Positions 16,958 through 24,795 of a stretch of 46,006 nt of DNA are shown here, piece by piece. The number at the start of each line of letters is the position of its first letter. Positions within the stretch are counted from its first letter, which is position 1. Under the pieces are notes generated by a model. The model saw only the letters and a list, made by a program, of their open reading frames with translations. It had not been told where the DNA came from and did not search any database. This DNA is from an uncultured Oscillospiraceae bacterium (GTDB lineage: Bacteria > Bacillota > Clostridia > Oscillospirales > Ruminococcaceae), in the NCBI GenBank assembly GCA_910587465.1, contig CAJUMS010000017.1, positions 1 through 46,006 on the forward strand. Reading direction: 5' to 3'. Position numbers and translations under genes: made by a program.

Positions 16958-16986
16958 TTGACAATTTTTGGTATGGGTGATATAAT
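16958..16986 (+). promoter_or_regulatory. Perfect sigma-A consensus promoter of the aldo/keto reductase
   Basis: TTGACA (16958-16963), exactly 17 bp, TATAAT (16981-16986). The ATG is at 17026 with AAAGGAG upstream, so the leader is only about 33 nt. Confidence 0.9.
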
Positions 16987-17025
16987 TTAAATGTAATAGG
17001 AATTTATAGGAAAGGAGCCTAAAAT

Positions 17026-18057
17026 ATGAAAGCAATAACATTGGGCAGCACGGGAATAACCACACCGCAGAACGCTTTCGGCGCACTGCCCGTCCAGAGA
17101 ACGGACAAGCAGAAGGCGGTGAAGCTGCTGCAAAGAGCATATAAGGGCGGTATTACGTTCTTTGATACCGCGAGAGCATACTCCGACAGCGAGGAGAAGA
17201 TAGGAGAGGCGCTGTCCGACGTGCGGAAGAACATTTTCATCGCCACGAAGACTATGGCGCAGAACACCGAGCAGATGAAGTCACAGCTCGAAATGTCACT
17301 GAAAACGCTCAAGACCGATTATATAGACATTTATCAGTTCCACTGTGCGGGACAGTGTTTCAGACCCGATGACGGCACGGGAATGTACGAGCTTATGGAG
17401 GACTTTAAACGGCAGGGAATGATACGTCATATTGGTATCACCGCACACAAGATAGGAATTGCCGAGGAGAGCATAGAGTCCGGGCTATATGAAACGTTAC
17501 AGTTCCCGTTCAGCTATTTGTCATCCGAACGCGAGCTTTCGCTTGCCGACAAGTGCCGTGAGAAGAATATGGGATTTATCGCGATGAAAGCGCTCGCTGG
17601 CGGAATGATAACGAATTCGAGAGTTGCCTGTGCGTTTATCGGTCAATACGATAACGTTCTCCCGATATGGGGAATACAGCGTGAAAACGAGCTTGAGGAA
17701 TGGCTCGCGTTTATGAACGATACTCCCGAAATGACCGACGGTATCAAAGCGGAGATCGAGCGCGACAAGCAGCAGCTCGGCGGTAACTTCTGCCGCGGCT
17801 GCGGCTACTGTATGCCGTGCCCTATGGGAATACAGATAAACAACTGCGCGAGAATGTCGCTTATGCTCCGCCGCGCACCGTCCAATCGATGGCTCTCGGA
17901 GGAATGGCAGAGCAATATGAAGCAGATAGAGAACTGCATAAACTGCGGTCATTGCAAGTCAAAATGCCCCTATGAGCTGGACACTCCCGCGCTGCTCAAG
18001 GAGAATTACGCGGATTATGTCAGGGTTCTTGCGGGCGAGGTCGACGTCAGAACATAA
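17026..18057 (+). CDS. Aldo/keto reductase with C-terminal 4Fe-4S region
   Basis: 343 aa. Residues 1-~235 are an AKR TIM barrel with the catalytic tetrad visible as Asp47 and Tyr52 (FFDTARAYSDSE), Lys75 and His106. The tail carries two cysteine clusters: CRGCGYCMPCP (Cys256, 259, 262, 265) and CINCGHCKSKCP (Cys304, 307, 310, 314), the second a clean CxxCxxCxxxC ferredoxin-type 4Fe-4S site. This fusion is widespread in anaerobes and usually annotated as an aldo/keto reductase or predicted oxidoreductase; the electron partner and substrate are unknown. It is a one-gene unit with a perfect promoter and a strong terminator. Confidence 0.93.
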   Translation: MKAITLGSTGITTPQNAFGALPVQRTDKQKAVKLLQRAYKGGITFFDTARAYSDSEEKIGEALSDVRKNIFIATKTMAQNTEQMKSQLEMSLKTLKTDYIDIYQFHCAGQCFRPDDGTGMYELMEDFKRQGMIRHIGITAHKIGIAEESIESGLYETLQFPFSYLSSERELSLADKCREKNMGFIAMKALAGGMITNSRVACAFIGQYDNVLPIWGIQRENELEEWLAFMNDTPEMTDGIKAEIERDKQQLGGNFCRGCGYCMPCPMGIQINNCARMSLMLRRAPSNRWLSEEWQSNMKQIENCINCGHCKSKCPYELDTPALLKENYADYVRVLAGEVDVRT

Positions 18058-18068
18058 CGAATACTGTC

Positions 18069-18100
18069 AAAGTCCGAGGTGCACATCTCGGACTTTTTGT
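18069..18100 (+). terminator. Intrinsic terminator of the aldo/keto reductase gene
   Basis: AAAGTCCGAG (18069-18078) pairs perfectly with CTCGGACTTT (18087-18096) around an 8-nt loop and runs into a T-stretch. Confidence 0.93.
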
Positions 18101-18165
18101 GAATATCAAAAAAATGTTTAACGTCATTATTTCCCATAAATCTTCCTACTTTGTTAATTTAGTAC

Positions 18166-18194
18166 TTGAATTTTTCATCGGAAAAGTATATAAT
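18166..18194 (+). promoter_or_regulatory. Promoter of nadE
   Basis: TTGAAT (18166-18171), 17-bp spacer, TATAAT (18189-18194), about 32 nt before the chosen nadE ATG at 18227. It probably drives several downstream plus-strand genes. Confidence 0.85.
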
Positions 18195-18226
18195 AAGAAT
18201 GGACTGTTGTGTATAGGAGAAAAAAT

Positions 18227-20137
18227 ATGTTTGATGGATTTATAAAAGTTGCGGCGGCGACACCCGAAATTCGTGTCGCCGATTGTGAATACAATGCGGA
18301 TAAGGTGATCGCTCTGATCACCGAAGCGAAAATGCAATCGGTAAAGCTGCTGGTGTTCCCCGAGCTGTGCGTTACGGGATACTGCTGTCACGATCTGTTC
18401 TATCAGCCTACGTTGCTGAACGGCGCACTGGAGCAGCTTTCACGTATAGTCAGATCTTCCGAGGGAACGGATATGCTTATAGCGGTCGGCTGCCCGCTCG
18501 TGTTTAATGGCGAATTGTATAATTGCGCGGTAATTATACAGAACGGAGATGTATTGGGCGTAATTCCCAAAAAATTTCTTCCTAATTACAATGAATTCTA
18601 CGAGGCAAGGCAGTTTACGAGCGCTCCCGACGGTGAATTTAATATACGACTTTTTGACAAGACCGTACCATTTGGACTGAATTTGCTGTTTGAGTGCAAA
18701 GAACTTCCCGAGCTGACGTTCGCTGCCGAGATATGCGAAGATCTATGGTCACCCGCTCCGCCGTCAATAGAGCTGGCTCTGGGCGGCGCGACGGTGATCG
18801 CTAATCTCTCCGCAAGCAACGAGACTATCGGCAAAGAGGCTTACCGCAAGGCGCTGATCACGGGACAGTCCGCGCGGCTGATCTGCGGCTATATTTTCGC
18901 AAGCGCAGGCGAGGGCGAGTCCACGCAGGATTTGGTTTTCGGCGGACACCGCATGATTGCCGAGAACGGTACGGCGCTTGCTGACAGCTGCCTGTATACC
19001 ACGGGCTTGACGATAAGCGAGATCGACATTCAGCGGCTCGTTACGGAACGCCGCCGCAACACAAGCTTCAAATGCGGGACGGAGCCGAAAATGCGAAGAA
19101 TTTCCTTTTCAATGCGACCCGAGCGTACCGTGCTCACGCGTAACGTCGAGGCTATGCCGTTTGTGCCGCAGTCCGCCTCGGAAAAGGATAAGCGATGCTC
19201 GGATATTCTGCAAATGCAGGCACACGGGCTCGCCGCGCGAATTCGCCACACGCACTGCAAAACCCTTGTTATCGGCATCTCGGGCGGTCTGGACTCTTGT
19301 CTGGCGCTGCTCGTCAGCATCGAGGCTATGAAGCTGCTGAAACGTCCGGCAAGAGAAATTATCGCAGTAACTATGCCCTGTTTCGGAACTACAAAGCGAA
19401 CTAAATCCAATGCCGAGATGCTTTGCCAAATTCTGGGAACAACACTCCGCACTATCAACATCTCTGATAGCGTTCTTCAGCATTTTAAAGATATTGCGCA
19501 TGATGAAAACGACCACAATGTAACATATGAAAACGGTCAGGCTCGCGAGCGCACACAGGTGCTTATGGATATCGCGAATGAGGAAAACGGCTTGGTTATC
19601 GGCACGGGAGACCTCTCCGAGCTTGCGCTCGGCTGGGCGACCTACAACGGCGACCATATGAGCATGTACGGCGTGAACGCGTCCGTACCGAAAACGCTGG
19701 TGCGCCATATCGTGTACTATTACGCTCAGACGGTTTCCGATCCCGCATTGCGTGATGTGCTGACCGATATATTCAACACTCCCGTCAGCCCCGAGCTTCT
19801 ACCCTCAAAGGATGGCGAAATCTCGCAGATAACGGAGGATCTGGTTGGACCATATGAGTTGCACGACTTCTTCCTGTATAACGGAATACGCTGGGGCTTC
19901 CCTCCGAAAAAGGTATACCGTCTCGCGCAGTATGCTCTTGGACAGAGCTATGACGCGGGCACGATACTGAAATGGCTGAAAACGTTTTACCGCCGCTTTT
20001 TTGCGCAGCAGTTCAAGCGGAGCTGCCTGCCCGACGGCGTAAAGGTGGGCTCGGTATCGCTGTCGCCGCGCGGCGACTGGAGAATGCCGAGCGACGCGTC
20101 GTCAGCCCTCTGGCTGAAACAAATTGACGAGTTATAA
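18227..20137 (+). CDS. nadE: Glutamine-dependent NAD+ synthase
   Basis: 636 aa from ATG 18227, which has AGGAGA about 7 nt upstream; a GTG 18 nt earlier would place the start inside that site. The N-terminal nitrilase-type glutaminase shows the Glu-Lys-Cys triad in FPELCVTGYCCHDL, KKFLPNYNEFYEARQF and AEICEDLW. The C-terminal synthetase shows the ATP P-loop IGISGGLDSCLALL and the GTGDLSELALGW segment. It amidates nicotinate adenine dinucleotide with ammonia from glutamine, the last step of NAD+ synthesis. The long two-domain form is typical of clostridia. It heads a run of plus-strand genes, with the next gene 33 nt downstream. Confidence 0.96.
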   Translation: MFDGFIKVAAATPEIRVADCEYNADKVIALITEAKMQSVKLLVFPELCVTGYCCHDLFYQPTLLNGALEQLSRIVRSSEGTDMLIAVGCPLVFNGELYNCAVIIQNGDVLGVIPKKFLPNYNEFYEARQFTSAPDGEFNIRLFDKTVPFGLNLLFECKELPELTFAAEICEDLWSPAPPSIELALGGATVIANLSASNETIGKEAYRKALITGQSARLICGYIFASAGEGESTQDLVFGGHRMIAENGTALADSCLYTTGLTISEIDIQRLVTERRRNTSFKCGTEPKMRRISFSMRPERTVLTRNVEAMPFVPQSASEKDKRCSDILQMQAHGLAARIRHTHCKTLVIGISGGLDSCLALLVSIEAMKLLKRPAREIIAVTMPCFGTTKRTKSNAEMLCQILGTTLRTINISDSVLQHFKDIAHDENDHNVTYENGQARERTQVLMDIANEENGLVIGTGDLSELALGWATYNGDHMSMYGVNASVPKTLVRHIVYYYAQTVSDPALRDVLTDIFNTPVSPELLPSKDGEISQITEDLVGPYELHDFFLYNGIRWGFPPKKVYRLAQYALGQSYDAGTILKWLKTFYRRFFAQQFKRSCLPDGVKVGSVSLSPRGDWRMPSDASSALWLKQIDEL

Positions 20138-20170
20138 GGGCTTCCAAAAATCCAACAGGAGATGACCCGA

Positions 20171-20872
20171 ATGAAATACAGGATCAAGAAAAAGCTTATA
20201 CACTTCTATACAAGCGGCAACGTCGCCGAGGATTTTGTCGCGTCGCGCCGCAAAAAGGTCTCCGTAATGCGTAAAATTATCCGCGCCTGCTTTTATCTGC
20301 ACTGCGCGGCGGCACTGCTGTGCATCGGGCTGTCGATCCTGCTCGGTTCGGGGCTTGAGGTCGTGCTGATAACCCTCTTTACGGTCGGTGCGGCATGGCT
20401 GGCACTGTTCGCCGTTGGAGATACCCGCACAATGAAAGCCGTGCTGATAATCGCAGACCTTGTGTTCACAGCAGCGAGCTTTGCCATTGGCGCGTTTGCA
20501 GCGCATAAGGCGGCATTCATAAGCAGCGGTGTGATAATGCTGCTGTCAGGAATTGCTGCCGCGGTATCGTATTTTACATCGATCTGTAAGGACTACCTGG
20601 AGGGTTATTCGCCGCGGCTGATAAGGCGCGACGATTACACTTTGCTGCACAGCTTTGCTCCCGAGACGAGCGAAAAGATCATACCCTCCCGCGACGAGGA
20701 GCTGCCGCCTCTGCCTCCGCTCACAAGCGAAATGCGCGAGCTTGCCAAGCAGCTAAAGGATATACTTTGCACGGTTCCCGAAAAAGAGCCCGAGGAGGAG
20801 ATAATCGAGGAGATAGAGCAGTCAATTCATGAGCACGAAAACGAACAAAAAGATGCGATTGAAAATGCCTGA
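20171..20872 (+). CDS. Hypothetical protein with four membrane helices
   Basis: 233 aa from ATG 20171, 9 nt after AGGAG; an ATG at 20162 directly abuts that site and is less likely. A basic N-terminus (about 1-40, HFYTSGNVAEDFVASRRKKV) precedes four hydrophobic helices between about 43 and 145, then a cytosolic tail rich in Glu (residues ~190-233, with repeated EEE and EHE stretches). I recognise no family. It sits 33 nt behind nadE and is probably co-transcribed; a role in nucleotide metabolism is not implied by anything visible. Confidence 0.75.
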   Translation: MKYRIKKKLIHFYTSGNVAEDFVASRRKKVSVMRKIIRACFYLHCAAALLCIGLSILLGSGLEVVLITLFTVGAAWLALFAVGDTRTMKAVLIIADLVFTAASFAIGAFAAHKAAFISSGVIMLLSGIAAAVSYFTSICKDYLEGYSPRLIRRDDYTLLHSFAPETSEKIIPSRDEELPPLPPLTSEMRELAKQLKDILCTVPEKEPEEEIIEEIEQSIHEHENEQKDAIENA

Positions 20873-20962
20873 TAATTTACTGCTTTTCGAAACATTTTTT
20901 AACTGCTTTTCAATGAAAAAATTTCTAAAAACACCTCAGAAAATTTCTATACGGAGACAGAA

Positions 20963-21511
20963 ATGAGCACAAAAAAGCTCGCGCTGACAGCGCTTTTTAT
21001 ATGCTTTGCCGGAGCGCTTTCCGCGCTTGAATCCATACTGCCGATAGTTCCAGTCAATGGGATACGCGTGGGGTTAGGCAACATCGTGACCCTTTTTATT
21101 CTGTACATAGGCGGGAAATGGCGGGGCGCGGATGCGCTCACGGTGGCGGTGCTTAGGTGCTTTTTCGCAGCGCTGATCACGGGTTCTCTGACAAACGCTT
21201 TGTACGGGCTTACGGGAGGTATTCTCGCGTGCGGAGCAATGATGACGGCACAGCGGATATTCCCGAAAACGGAGGGGGAAATGCGCTTTGATACGCGGTT
21301 TTTGCCATTTACCGGCGTGTGCGGCGCGGTGTTCCACATCGCGGGACAACTGCTCACCGCGGTGCTGATTTACGGCACAAAATACGTCCTCGCGTACACT
21401 CCGATACTGCTGACCAGCGCTGTGATCGGCGGGACGTTCACGGGACTATGTACTATGCTGCTGTTGAAAAAGCTCCCTCAAAAGCTGTTAGACGGAATTC
21501 GAGAGCAGTAA
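20963..21511 (+). CDS. Gx transporter family / HepT component I-like membrane protein
   Basis: 182 aa, hydrophobic throughout, about five or six helices. It resembles the family annotated either as Gx (ECF S-component-like) transporter or as heptaprenyl diphosphate synthase component I: LALTALFICFAGALSALESI, then PVNGIRVGLGNIVTLF, GSLTNALYGLTGG and a C-terminal glycine-rich helix. The IRVGLGNI segment is the most diagnostic. The RBS is GGAG, 8 nt before the ATG. In genomes where this gene neighbours a prenyl synthase a quinone role is assumed; here it lies between an unknown membrane gene and polA, so substrate and function stay open. Confidence 0.75.
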   Translation: MSTKKLALTALFICFAGALSALESILPIVPVNGIRVGLGNIVTLFILYIGGKWRGADALTVAVLRCFFAALITGSLTNALYGLTGGILACGAMMTAQRIFPKTEGEMRFDTRFLPFTGVCGAVFHIAGQLLTAVLIYGTKYVLAYTPILLTSAVIGGTFTGLCTMLLLKKLPQKLLDGIREQ

Positions 21512-21551
21512 TAATTGGTAATACTGCATAAAATACACGGAGGAAACCGAT

Positions 21552-24062
21552 ATGAAATTATTGCTTATTGACGGCAACAGCATAATGAATCGTGCCTATT
21601 ACGGCATACGGCTGCTTACCAACAAAAATGGCGTTCCGACAAACGCGCTGACCGGCTTTCTGAACATATACTCCAAGCTCATTAAAGAGGAAAAGCCCGA
21701 CAGGATTGCGGCGGCGTTCGACCTTAAAGCGCCGACGTTCCGCCACAAAATGTACGCCGACTACAAGGGAACGCGCCACGCTATGCCTGACGAGCTCGTC
21801 TTACAGATGCCGCTTATCAAGGACATTCTTCGCAATCTCGGAATTTCCGTGCTGGAAGTCGAGGGCTACGAGGCGGACGATATTATCGGTACGCTGTCAC
21901 GCGCGGCTGCCGAGCAGGGCGCGGACTGCGTGATCAGCACCGGAGACCGCGACAGCTTTCAGCTTGTCAACGAGCATGTAACGGTACGGCTTGCGGCTAA
22001 TAAAGAGGATATTTATTACACACCCGAGAAAATAAACGAGGTTTACGGGGTAACACCGCGCGAAATGCTCGAGGTCAAGGCGCTTATGGGTGACAGCTCC
22101 GACAATATCCCCGGCGTTAAGGGCATCGGTGAAAAGACCGCTCTTTCTTTGATACAGAAGCACCATTCCGTGCAATATATTTTCGACAATCTTGCAGAAA
22201 TTGACGTTGCAAAAGGCACGCGAACTAAACTTGAAAGCGGCAGAGAAAGCGCCGAGCTTTCCCGTCAGCTTGGCGAGATTTGTTTAAAAGCACCCGTTTC
22301 CGAGAATATGAACGACTACATTTTCGGTGAAGGTGATAAATCCGCGGCAGTCGGAATCTTGCAGGAGCTTGAAATGAATACTGCGATCAAGAAGCTTAAC
22401 TTAGGGGGAATAACGGCAAAGGACGTAACGCTCTTCATACCCGTAAAAGCCTCCGAAGAGCCTGCCGTTAAGTCAAATATCACGCCTGATACCGTCGAAT
22501 ATGAAAAGGATGCGCTGACCGTTCTGCTGATTAGCAACGAGATTGCTGTATTCCAAGGCGCGGAGAGGCTTGACTGCGATCTGAAAACGATTCTCGAGAG
22601 TGACCTTCCCAAGCATACCGACAACGCCAAGACAATCTTCGCAAAGTGCATAAATGCAGGAATTGATATGAAAAATGTCATATTCGACACTACGTTAGCG
22701 GCGTATCTGCTTAATGTAAATGCCGCGGACTACGATACAGAAAGGCTTTGCAGCGAGTACAAGACGGAATTCGCGCAGAACGATCCGCAAACGACTGCCG
22801 ATCAGCTCAACCGTGCGCTTTTCAAGGAAATATGCACACAAGGTATGCTAAAGGTTTTGCAGGATATTGAGATTCCGCTCGCAGAGGTTCTTTCGTCAAT
22901 GGAGCACGAGGGCATAGCGCTTGATGTTGACGCTCTGCACAAATTTGGTGAAGAAATTCAACCGAAAATTATTGAAATCGAGCAAACCATTCATGATCTC
23001 GCAGGACATAAATTTAATGTCGGAAGTCCCAAACAGCTCTCTGTGGTGCTGTTTGAGGAACTTCAACTTCCCGCGGGCAAGAAGCGCAAAACGGGATATT
23101 CAACCGATAGCGATACCCTAGAGGCGCTAATCGATAAAGACCCGATCATTAAGCCGATTCTTGAGTACCGCAAGCTGACAAAATTGTACAACACCTACGT
23201 CAAAGGGCTTGAGAATACGGTTTCCGAAAACGGGCGAATGTACACGACCTTCAAGCAAACCGAGACCAGAACGGGCAGGATCAGTTCAGCAGAACCAAAT
23301 ATCCAGAATATACCTGTCCGAACGGAGATTGGGAGGAACTTACGCAAATTCTTCACTGCCTCTGATAAAAAGGTGCTCTGTGATGCGGATTACAGTCAGA
23401 TTGAGTTGCGCGTTCTCGCAGCGCTCGCGGGCGACAAGGTCATGATAGAGACGTTCAAAGAAGGCCGCGATATCCATGCGGAGACCGCCGCAAGCGTGTT
23501 CCGCCGCGCTTCAGAAGAGGTCGACGCCGATTTGCGCCGCAAGGCAAAAGCAGTCAATTTCGGTATTGTATATGGTATCGGAGCATTCTCCCTCGCAAAG
23601 GACATTAGCTCAACGCTTAACGAAGCAAAACAATATATTGACGATTATCTGGCTCATTTCTCAGGTGTACGTCAATATATGGATACCAATACCAAGTCTG
23701 CAGAAACAGATGGTTACGCGGTAACGATGTTTGGACGTCGGCGCTTTATCCCCGAGATTTTATCCGCCAACAAAACCGTAAAGGCACTCGGAAAGCGCAT
23801 TGCCATGAACACGCCGATACAAGGAACAGCTGCCGATATTATCAAGATCGCGATGATCAGAGTATATAACCGCCTGAAACTTGAGCTCCCCGAGGCGAAG
23901 CTAATCCTTCAAGTACACGATGAACTGATTGTTGAAGCTCCCGAAACGGTATCACAAAAGGCTTTGTCGATATTGCAGGAGGAAATGCAGAACGCCGTGC
24001 AGCTTGCTGTGCCCCTGCCTGTCGACGCTAAAATTGGTAAGACTTGGTATGATGTTCACTGA
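21552..24062 (+). CDS. polA: DNA polymerase I
   Basis: 836 aa. Fills gaps in repair and removes Okazaki primers. The 5'-3' exonuclease domain (about 1-290) begins LLLIDGNSIMNRAYYGI and has EVEGYEADDIIGTL and the H3TH segment DNIPGVKGIGEKTA. The central 3'-5' exonuclease domain (about 300-430) lacks the catalytic acidic motif I expected of E. coli PolI, so proofreading is probably absent, as in many Firmicutes. The polymerase domain has motif A DADYSQIELRVLAALAGD, motif B RRKAKAVNFGIVYGIGAFSL and motif C LQVHDELIVEAPE. GGAGGAAA precedes the ATG. The following PHP gene begins 41 nt after its stop. Confidence 0.97.
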   Translation: MKLLLIDGNSIMNRAYYGIRLLTNKNGVPTNALTGFLNIYSKLIKEEKPDRIAAAFDLKAPTFRHKMYADYKGTRHAMPDELVLQMPLIKDILRNLGISVLEVEGYEADDIIGTLSRAAAEQGADCVISTGDRDSFQLVNEHVTVRLAANKEDIYYTPEKINEVYGVTPREMLEVKALMGDSSDNIPGVKGIGEKTALSLIQKHHSVQYIFDNLAEIDVAKGTRTKLESGRESAELSRQLGEICLKAPVSENMNDYIFGEGDKSAAVGILQELEMNTAIKKLNLGGITAKDVTLFIPVKASEEPAVKSNITPDTVEYEKDALTVLLISNEIAVFQGAERLDCDLKTILESDLPKHTDNAKTIFAKCINAGIDMKNVIFDTTLAAYLLNVNAADYDTERLCSEYKTEFAQNDPQTTADQLNRALFKEICTQGMLKVLQDIEIPLAEVLSSMEHEGIALDVDALHKFGEEIQPKIIEIEQTIHDLAGHKFNVGSPKQLSVVLFEELQLPAGKKRKTGYSTDSDTLEALIDKDPIIKPILEYRKLTKLYNTYVKGLENTVSENGRMYTTFKQTETRTGRISSAEPNIQNIPVRTEIGRNLRKFFTASDKKVLCDADYSQIELRVLAALAGDKVMIETFKEGRDIHAETAASVFRRASEEVDADLRRKAKAVNFGIVYGIGAFSLAKDISSTLNEAKQYIDDYLAHFSGVRQYMDTNTKSAETDGYAVTMFGRRRFIPEILSANKTVKALGKRIAMNTPIQGTAADIIKIAMIRVYNRLKLELPEAKLILQVHDELIVEAPETVSQKALSILQEEMQNAVQLAVPLPVDAKIGKTWYDVH

Positions 24063-24103
24063 TTTGCGATACCCATTGAAATTTTGCCGGAGGTTATCAC
24101 TAG

Positions 24104-24784
24104 TTGTATAAATATGAAACCCATTTACACACCGCCGAGGGCAGCGCCTGCGCGACAACTTCCGCAGTCGATATGGTTAAAGCACATAAGGAAGCTGGAT
24201 ATGACGGTATTTTTATCACTGATCATTTCTTTAATGGCAACTCGGCTGTGCCCCGCGAACTGCCTTGGGCTGATAGGATAGAGTTGTACTGCAAGGGCTA
24301 TGAACACGCTATGGAAGAGGGCGCAAAGGTCGGTATGGCGGTTTTTTTCGGGGTGGAATTTACGGTTCAGGGCGCGGATTTTCTGCTTTATGGAATTGAT
24401 AAAAACTGGCTGATGGAACACGAGTTTTACCTTACAGTTGGAGATGAGCGTGCATTATTTCGTCTTGTCCACGAGGACGGCGGTTTTATCGTACATGCTC
24501 ACCCATTCCGTGATTATCCGTATATCCCGCATATCAGTCTGTATCCGCACGATATTGACGCCGTTGAATGGGTAAACGCAAGCCACGGAAAGAACAGCGT
24601 GTTTAACGATCACGCCAAGCAATACGCAGAGATGTTCAATTTGACTGTGACAGGCGGATCGGACACGCACTCGTCGGATCGAATGTATGGGGGAGGAATT
24701 CTCGTTCCCGAAATGATCAACTGTCCCGAGGACTATCTGCGGCAGCTTAAAAACGGCTCAGTTGTGCCGATCGAACCAAATTGA
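24104..24784 (+). CDS. PHP-domain phosphoesterase-like protein
   Basis: 226 aa with a TTG start, 10 nt after GCCGGAGG. The PHP metal-binding motifs are all present: THLHTAEGSA (His7, His9), FITDHFFNG, FGVEFT, VHAHPFRD and the late GGSDTHSSDR. Standalone PHP proteins of this size act on small phosphorylated compounds or nucleotides (for example RNase AM/AMP phosphatase-like or histidinol-phosphate phosphatase-like). No HisK-specific evidence is seen. It lies between polA and the PRTase fusion; the next ORF begins 11 nt past its stop, so the two are almost certainly translated together, which suggests it may act in the same nucleoside-like pathway. Confidence 0.85.
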   Translation: MYKYETHLHTAEGSACATTSAVDMVKAHKEAGYDGIFITDHFFNGNSAVPRELPWADRIELYCKGYEHAMEEGAKVGMAVFFGVEFTVQGADFLLYGIDKNWLMEHEFYLTVGDERALFRLVHEDGGFIVHAHPFRDYPYIPHISLYPHDIDAVEWVNASHGKNSVFNDHAKQYAEMFNLTVTGGSDTHSSDRMYGGGILVPEMINCPEDYLRQLKNGSVVPIEPN

Positions 24785-24795
24785 AAGGTGAAAAA

